A stretch of 64,000 bases of DNA from Sebastes aleutianus (Eukaryota > Chordata > Actinopteri > Perciformes > Sebastidae): contig CAKAKS010000062.1 of assembly GCA_916700875.1 (NCBI GenBank), positions 838,501-902,500 on the forward strand, written 5' to 3'. Made by a program: the position numbers and the translations under genes. Below are positions 62,160 through 64,000 of the stretch, piece after piece (within the stretch, counting starts at the first letter, position 1; each line of letters opens with the position of its first letter). The notes under the pieces are model-generated. The model had not been told where the DNA came from and did no database searches. It saw nothing but the letters and a program-made list of their open reading frames with translations.

Positions 62160-62237
<78 letters not shown>

Positions 62238-62519
62238 ATTAGTGCTAACATCAGTTAGCTAACATCAGATGGGTCACTCTGTTCTGACCCATCCTAGGCA
62301 GAACTTCCAGTCCCAGTATAAAGGTGTGCTCTGCCCTCCAGGTGCTGGTGAACAGTAACCGTCTAGGAGAGCGCGTGGTCGTCATCCCGGGGAAGGTGGA
62401 GGAGGTGACACTGCCTGAGCAGGTTGACATCATCATCTCAGAGCCCATGGGCTACATGTTGTTCAATGAGCGAATGCTGGAGAGCTACCTGCATGCCAAG
62501 AAGTTCCTCAAACCCAACG
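38646..62519 (+). CDS. carm1: carm1 (PRMT4), 5' part of the gene, six coding exons
   Basis: Join 38646-38787, 55389-55514, 58405-58511, 59876-59980, 62049-62159, 62342-62519, then beyond the window. The 769 coding bases give 256 residues plus one base, with every junction GT-AG and in phase. CARM1 is a nuclear type I arginine methyltransferase that asymmetrically dimethylates histone H3 R17/R26, p300/CBP and splicing factors using S-adenosylmethionine. Visible parts: N-terminal PH-like domain (exons 1-3), start of the catalytic fold ([20 protein letters not shown]), SAM motif I (VLDVGCGSG), and the double-E loop SEPMGYMLFNERMLES. The N-terminus MAVSVFPGVRLLSIGDANG is like fish CARM1 and lacks the alanine/glycine-rich extension of the human protein. 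The THW loop, dimerization arm and C-terminal activation domain lie off the right edge. No break is seen. Confidence 0.97.
39461..40459. other. carm1 intron 1, left part, unassigned
   Basis: No exon or repeat boundary is clear. A gataagatgaacctttatgg stretch near 39988 resembles a LINE tail. Confidence 0.45.
40460..41160 (-). mobile_element. hAT-like element, copy without the MITE
   Basis: An inverted copy of 32541-33762 ending gttaactttgacagccctaa. At about 40510-40535 it has the uninterrupted site where the other copy holds the TTAA element. A DR1-like motif aggtcagaggtca is at 40870-40882. The left end is eroded. Confidence 0.75.
41165..42770 (-). mobile_element. 5'-truncated L1/Tx1-like LINE
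   Basis: On the - strand, sequence beyond 42565 reads FLVCWCDPKCDAKWKDLEPN, and the 175-codon frame at 42038-42565 continues with IYTGGEKTLLKKYLDKPTNW, IWHKKFERYVRILRWVAYDT and LNTFQQLTGTCNLEIQDFFR, the region downstream of RT in fish L1-clade ORF2. Further on, a frame break is followed by cysteine/histidine-zone text and a 3' UTR near 41165-41400. It abuts the hAT end at 41160. 5' truncation is typical of target-primed insertion. Confidence 0.75.
42856..44213 (+). mobile_element. hAT element with transposase remnant
   Basis: Left end ctagggatggaacagttc and right end gaaccgttccactcctag are inverted. The 8-mer agaagaaa occurs at 42848-42855 and 44212-44219, fitting an 8-bp target duplication (with a 2-bp ambiguity at the right end). 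It carries the fragment at 43416-43613. Confidence 0.85.
43416..43613 (+). pseudogene. ZBED-like hAT transposase fragment
   Basis: GRFIVKDMQPYAVVGDAGF followed by QHMINV matches the conserved segment of ZBED1/hobo-type transposases after the BED finger (FIVKDM-x-P-x-x-VV-x-x-x-GF-x-x-M). Sequence just upstream (cactgtgcagcacgtgtg) may be a BED finger remnant in another frame. The catalytic RNase-H fold and dimerization domain are absent. Confidence 0.7.
44222..44920. other. carm1 intron 1, unassigned
   Basis: No feature recognised. The stretch near 44700-44860 (aggtatcattattgatcaga then a run reading like LGIIIDQNLSVQSHI with frame breaks) may be a LINE RT C-terminal scrap. Confidence 0.3.
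44921..45529. mobile_element. probable hAT element with (accgc)n
   Basis: The right end caaagagccggctcgttcac then aactgacacatcacta is a familiar fish hAT terminus. The left end tagtgtgccagatcatttgg is degraded. A pentameric cgcaccgcac run is at 45190-45230. Confidence 0.5.
45530..46208. other. carm1 intron 1, unassigned
   Basis: Contains four 10-bp repeats (acgtgcacaa) near 45735-45770 and a TATG/TATA microsatellite at 46160-46208. Confidence 0.5.
46818..46930. repeat. 18-bp tandem repeat inside a hAT element
   Basis: About six copies of gatcactatcagctggtt with small variants. Confidence 0.9.
47127..47330 (+). mobile_element. tRNA-derived SINE with perfect target duplication
   Basis: The head resembles a tRNA: A box tggctagctcagtcgg at 47134-47149 and B box ggttcgaatcc at 47203-47213. 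A tRNA-unrelated body and an A-rich tail follow. The 16-bp sequence aaggtttatgtatttg is repeated exactly at 47111-47126 and 47331-47346. The extra 20 or so bases between the boxes and the lack of a closed acceptor stem argue against a functional tRNA gene. Confidence 0.95.
47644..48426. mobile_element. hAT element with perfect 8-bp duplication
   Basis: Left end tagggatgtccataattaac, right end ttttcaaaatgagcacccct then a. The target duplication gtatatat is exact at 47636-47643 and 48427-48434. A partial relative may be at 61470-61560. Noncoding, apart from chance frames. Confidence 0.9.
48727..50375. mobile_element. hAT element nested in Tc1
   Basis: The left end caggactctagactaac and the right end gtcgcagtttagagccctg are inverted. 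The 5-mer cataa occurs at both junctions (48722-48726 and 50376-50380), which is shorter than the usual 8 bp. It contains the zinc-finger fragment at 48940-49077. Confidence 0.75.
48940..49077 (-). pseudogene. TTF/ZMYM-like zinc-finger transposase fragment
   Basis: On the - strand: YHFQPQWLTQYPWLRYEGN then LCVYCRQCGPSVAGNSKLV. The pattern Q-x-x-WL-x-x-x-PWL ... C-x-x-C resembles the N-terminal finger of KIAA1586-like hAT proteins. Only about 45 residues are recognisable and no catalytic domain follows. Confidence 0.55.
50408..50562 (+). pseudogene. Tc1-like transposase fragment
   Basis: HRQARLRWCRQHRQWNLNMW then GNVMFSDESRFCLL and DGRVKVWRRRGDR match Tc1-family DDE transposase around the first catalytic aspartate (FSDESRF). 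The N-terminal HTH part and the remaining D and E residues are missing. Confidence 0.85.
50563..51514. other. carm1 intron 1, unassigned
   Basis: Short TATA tract near 50565-50590. A segment with catttgggagccttacaggc-like text near 50640 recalls other repeats. Antisense and sense frames around 51000-51500 show no domain I can name. Confidence 0.4.
51515..51735 (+). repeat. dispersed repeat, + copy (inverted partner 59275-59530)
   Basis: Closely matches the reverse complement of 59275-59530 (tctttttctcgtcttgacgt, aatcaaacaagtttaatat, attgtcaacaaccaatagga). The two copies lie on either side of carm1 exons 2 and 3 in opposite orientation. Confidence 0.9.
51780..53430 (+). pseudogene. Penelope-like retroelement (RT and GIY-YIG), broken
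   Basis: Fragments in order: FLNCKHPVTR, LPKTHK and GRPIVASNDSL (RT finger region), YIKDSTDLMNKISTL, TLDVECLYTNISHDRGLEAL (RT catalytic-palm region with the first Asp), then an 813-bp transposon at 52203-53015, then NYPCGHCAQGPNTWKTPVF (cysteine motif) and IYIGKTTRMLSQRVSEHKI (GIY-YIG nuclease core). A tail near 53320-53420 recalls the GGD-x-D/REAYWI region. Penelope-like elements pair an RT related to telomerase with a GIY-YIG endonuclease. Stops and frame changes are numerous and the RT core YxDD part is lost, so it is dead. Confidence 0.8.
52203..53015. mobile_element. 813-bp DNA transposon inserted in the Penelope relic
   Basis: Left end ggccctgttcacacctggta, right end taccaggtgtgaacagggcc: near-perfect terminal inverted repeats extending at least 40 bp (atcctcagtgatc inside). 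Sub-terminal repeats such as gttcacacctg recur. Flanks tat and taa could be an eroded 3-bp duplication. It has no transposase. Confidence 0.9.
53431..55388. other. carm1 intron 1, right end, unassigned
   Basis: No exon, RNA or repeat with clear borders. Open frames at 53606-53962 and 54241-54625 lack domains. The acceptor of exon 2 (tttctctccag) closes the intron. Confidence 0.5.
55389..55514 (+). CDS. carm1: carm1 coding exon 2
   Basis: Completes the G codon of exon 1, then EEASVFKCSVSRETECSRVG and KQSFIITLGCNSVLLQFSSP, the rest of the PH-like domain. Ends CCTGCAG|gtacac. The donor is followed within 10 bp by (CA)n at 55525-55573. Confidence 0.95.
55525..55573. repeat. (CA)n just after the exon 2 donor
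   Basis: About 24 CA dinucleotides, starting about 10 bp inside intron 2. CA-rich RNA is a known binding target of hnRNP L. Confidence 0.95.
55574..56267. other. carm1 intron 2, unassigned with a transposon-like scrap
   Basis: Bases 55820-55945 (aaggcccagacacaccatgc ... ttgaacgcaccgcagaggct) look like a piece of a fish DNA element, but the ends were not paired. Confidence 0.4.
56268..57678. repeat. 36-bp minisatellite, about 39 copies
   Basis: Unit: cacagtatcatgttagcgtt + agccccagtcttttag. Two main variants alternate irregularly: tagcgttag and tagctttag, with further acagt/acatt and cac/cgc variants. As the unit is 12 codons, a 499-codon frame stays open across it (LLAQYHVSVSPS repeated). 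That frame lies inside carm1 intron 2, has no start context or domain, and is best read as a repeat by-product. Confidence 0.97.
57690..57840 (+). repeat. L2-type LINE/SINE 3' tail
   Basis: gtgtaaagcgtctttgagtc then gaaaagcgctatataatttg followed by (ATT)n is the conserved 3' tail of L2-type LINEs and of SINEs that borrow it. Confidence 0.7.
57841..58350. other. carm1 intron 2, right end, unassigned
   Basis: Nothing recognised before the TG tract. Confidence 0.5.
58356..58396. repeat. (TG)n-T5-(TG)n just before the exon 3 acceptor
   Basis: About 40 bp of TG repeats with a ttttt break, ending 8 bp from the AG at 58403-58404. It replaces the normal pyrimidine tract. UG-rich RNA is bound by TDP-43 and CELF proteins. 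Confidence 0.95.
58405..58511 (+). CDS. carm1: carm1 coding exon 3
   Basis: Completes D, then FQSFYNLLKNSRGHVNERSV and FSDRTEDSSAVQYFQ, ending CAG|gtgaga. It links the PH-like domain to the catalytic core. At 107 bp it is not a multiple of three, so skipping it would shift the frame. Confidence 0.95.
58512..58948. other. carm1 intron 3, left part
   Basis: No feature recognised. Confidence 0.5.
58949..59239. repeat. imperfect palindrome, arms about 126 bp
   Basis: Arms 58949-59074 and 59112-59239 are inverted copies (tgtacgtttcagctgaaaat vs its complement cttcagctgaaacgtaccgt-like; aatgtttgctattagcctgc). Small differences are spread along the arms. The loop is about 37 bp. Probably a foldback MITE. 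Confidence 0.9.
59275..59530 (-). repeat. dispersed repeat, - copy (partner 51515-51735)
   Basis: Inverted relative to 51515-51735, with matching over more than 150 bp that I estimate above 90%. It lies in carm1 intron 3. Confidence 0.9.
59876..59980 (+). CDS. carm1: carm1 coding exon 4
   Basis: 35 codons, phase 0 at both ends: [20 protein letters not shown] and YQRAILQNHTDFKDK, ending AAG|gtaacc. This is the N-terminal helix of the methyltransferase core, with [11 protein letters not shown] as the CARM1 form of the conserved PRMT motif that closes over SAM. Confidence 0.97.
60030..61460. mobile_element. DNA transposon copy carrying a minisatellite
   Basis: An inverted relative of 8340-8740: 60030-60350 and 61400-61455 together align with it, and the roughly 1.05 kb between (60360-61400) is absent from the short copy. 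Left end gcattttcacattaggtacg, right end gtacggtacgaagcattcac. Confidence 0.75.
60530..61340. repeat. 39-bp minisatellite, about 21 copies
   Basis: Unit: gtttatatacagacagagga then agagatcggtacatgctgc. Between about 60620 and 61020 two variants alternate strictly (gaagagatcgg...tgctgc and gatgagaccgg...tgctgt), giving a 78-bp higher-order unit. As 39 = 13 codons, frames of about 275 codons stay open on both strands. They are not genes. Confidence 0.97.
61465..62048. other. carm1 intron 4, right end
   Basis: Bases 61470-61535 (taaccgataaccgactcttg) resemble an end of the hAT element at 47644-48426. The rest is unassigned. Confidence 0.4.
62049..62159 (+). CDS. carm1: carm1 coding exon 5
   Basis: 37 codons: VVLDVGCGSGILSFFAAQAG (SAM motif I, GCGSG loop) and ARKVYAVEASTMAQHAE (post-I acidic residue E of VEAS that binds the ribose). 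Ends GAG|gtacac, and the donor runs straight into (CA)n. Confidence 0.97.
62160..62234. repeat. (CA)n fused to the exon 5 donor
   Basis: After gta the intron is pure (CA)n for about 72 bp, so the tract replaces donor positions from +4 on. Intron 5 is only 182 bp, so the repeat is about 40% of it. Confidence 0.97.
62342..62519 (+). CDS. carm1: carm1 coding exon 6 (last in window)
   Basis: 59 codons plus one base: VLVNSNRLGERVVVIPGKVE, EVTLPEQVDIIISEPMGYML, FNERMLESYLHAKKFLKPN. SEPMGYMLFNERMLES is the double-E loop whose two glutamates hold the substrate arginine. Ends AACG|gtgaga. The next exon is outside the window. Confidence 0.97.
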
Positions 62520-62597
62520 GTGAGAACGGCTGGGGAACACAACAGTGGGAATGGGAGAATATGTGAAATGGTAGGATGGAGGGTGAAAGAGTGCTGA

Positions 62598-64000
62598 AGT
62601 AAAGTAGTATACGCAGATATATATGAGTCCACAGTGAGTATACACAGATATATATGAGTCCACAGTGAGAATACACAGATATATATGAGTCCACAGTGAG
62701 TATACGCAGATATATATGAGTCCACAGTGAGAATACACAGATATATGAGTCCACAGTGAGTATACGCAGATATATGAGTCCACAGTGAGAATACACAGAT
62801 ATATGAGTCCACAGTGAGTATACACAGATATATATGAGTCCACAGTGAGTATACACAGATATATATGAGTCCACAGTGAGTATACGCAGATATATATGAG
62901 TCCACAGTGAGTATACGCAGATATATATGAGTCCACAGTGAGTATACGCAGATATATGAGTCCACAGTGAGTATACGCAGATATATATGAGTCCACAGTG
63001 AGTATACGCAGATATATGAGTATACACAGATATATATGAGTCCACAGTGAGTATACGCAGATATATATGAGTCCACAGTGAGTATACACAGATATATGAG
63101 TATACACAGATATATGAGTCCACAGTGAGAATACACAGATATATGAGTCCACAGTGAGTATATACAGATATGAGTCCACAGTGAGTATACACAGATATAT
63201 ATGAGTCCACAGTGAGAATACACAGATATATATGAGTCCACAGTGAGTATACACAGATATATATGAGTCCACAGTGAGAATACACAGATATATGAGTCCA
63301 CAGTGAGTATATACAGATATGAGTCCACAGTGAGTATACACAGATATATATGAGTCCACAGTGAGTATACACAGATATATATGAGTCCACAGTGAGAATA
63401 CACAGATATATATGAGTCCACAGTGAGTATACACAGATATATATGAGTCCACAGTGAGTATACACAGATATATATGAGTCCACAGTGAGAATACACAGAT
63501 ATATATGAGTCCACAGTGAGAATACACAGATATATATGAGTCCACAGTGAGAATACACAGATATATATGAGTCCACAGTGAGTATACACAGATATATATG
63601 AGTCCACAGTGAGTATACACAGATATATATGAGTCCACAGTGAGAATACACAGATATATGAGTCCACAGTGAGTATATACAGATATATATGAGTCCACAG
63701 TGAGTATACGCAGATATATATGAGTCCACAGTGAGTATACACAGATATATGAGTATACACAGATATATGAGTCCACAGTGAGAATACACAGATATATGAG
63801 TCCACAGTGAGTATATACAGATATGAGTCCACAGTGAGTATACACAGATATATATGAGTCCACAGTGAGTATACACAGATATATATGAGTCCACAGTGAG
63901 AATACACAGATATATATGAGTCCACAGTGAGTATACACAGATATATATGAGTCCACAGTGAGAATACACAGATATATATGAGTCCACAGTGAGAATACAC
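62598..64000. repeat. 31-bp minisatellite running off the right edge
   Basis: At least 45 copies of gagtatacacagatatatat + gagtccacagt, with tatac/aatac/tacgc and 25-31-bp length variants. It lies in carm1 intron 6. The unit is not a multiple of three yet contains no stop in any - strand frame, so three frames of about 480-520 codons stay open; these are artefacts. Confidence 0.97.

Noticed and set aside
62438..64000. Three overlapping frames of about 480-520 codons on the - strand
   Set aside because: The 31-bp unit has no stop in any - frame. The frames lie over carm1 exon 6 and its intron, in antisense.

Overview
The window is nuclear DNA of a teleost fish, most likely a percomorph. The evidence is spliced vertebrate genes with GT-AG introns, a fish-type NACHT receptor pseudogene, many short non-autonomous hAT-like and TTAA-type elements, a tRNA-derived SINE, fish LINE tails and long (CA)n/(TG)n tracts. 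No bacterial-style operon, CRISPR array or functional RNA gene is visible. Repeats outweigh coding sequence by far.

Two intact protein-coding genes are supported, both on the + strand. A G-protein gamma subunit gene closest to gng10 has coding exons at 27417-27509 and 34044-34169 (72 residues, ending in the prenylation box CVLL). carm1 (coactivator-associated arginine methyltransferase 1, PRMT4) starts at 38646 and runs off the right edge. Six coding exons (38646-38787, 55389-55514, 58405-58511, 59876-59980, 62049-62159, 62342-62519) encode the first 256 residues: the N-terminal PH-like domain, SAM motif I and the double-E loop. The two genes lie about 4.5 kb apart. Nothing in the sequence shows that they are functionally coupled; the link is positional.

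Layout. 1-5300: an L1-type LINE tail, a 42-bp minisatellite split by a DNA transposon, GT-anchored dispersed repeats and a Rex1/L2-like LINE remnant. 5396-8075: a broken NLRC3-like receptor gene on the - strand. 8340-10000: a DNA transposon and duplicated noncoding segments. 10080-14720: a nearly full-length but broken Jockey/I-like LINE with zinc-knuckle ORF1 and endonuclease/RT ORF2. 14860-27300: dispersed repeats, two linked copies of a hAT tail plus (CTATG)n module, a GPCR fragment fused to antisense Ty3/gypsy gag, and a near-perfect palindrome with a TG/TA centre. 27400-34200: gng10-like gene with hAT, Tc1 and TTAA-type insertions. 34400-38400: microsatellites and a foldback element with internal tandem arrays. 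38490-64000: carm1, whose 16.6-kb first intron is a stack of nested transposons (hAT, L1, Tc1, SINE, Penelope-like), and whose later introns hold three minisatellite arrays (36-bp, 39-bp and 31-bp units) and a palindrome.

The most interesting structure is in carm1. Dinucleotide tracts abut the splice sites of exons 2, 3 and 5, and a pair of highly similar inverted repeats brackets exons 2 and 3. Both could affect splicing or circular RNA formation. All identifications were made by reading the sequence by eye; no database search was run.
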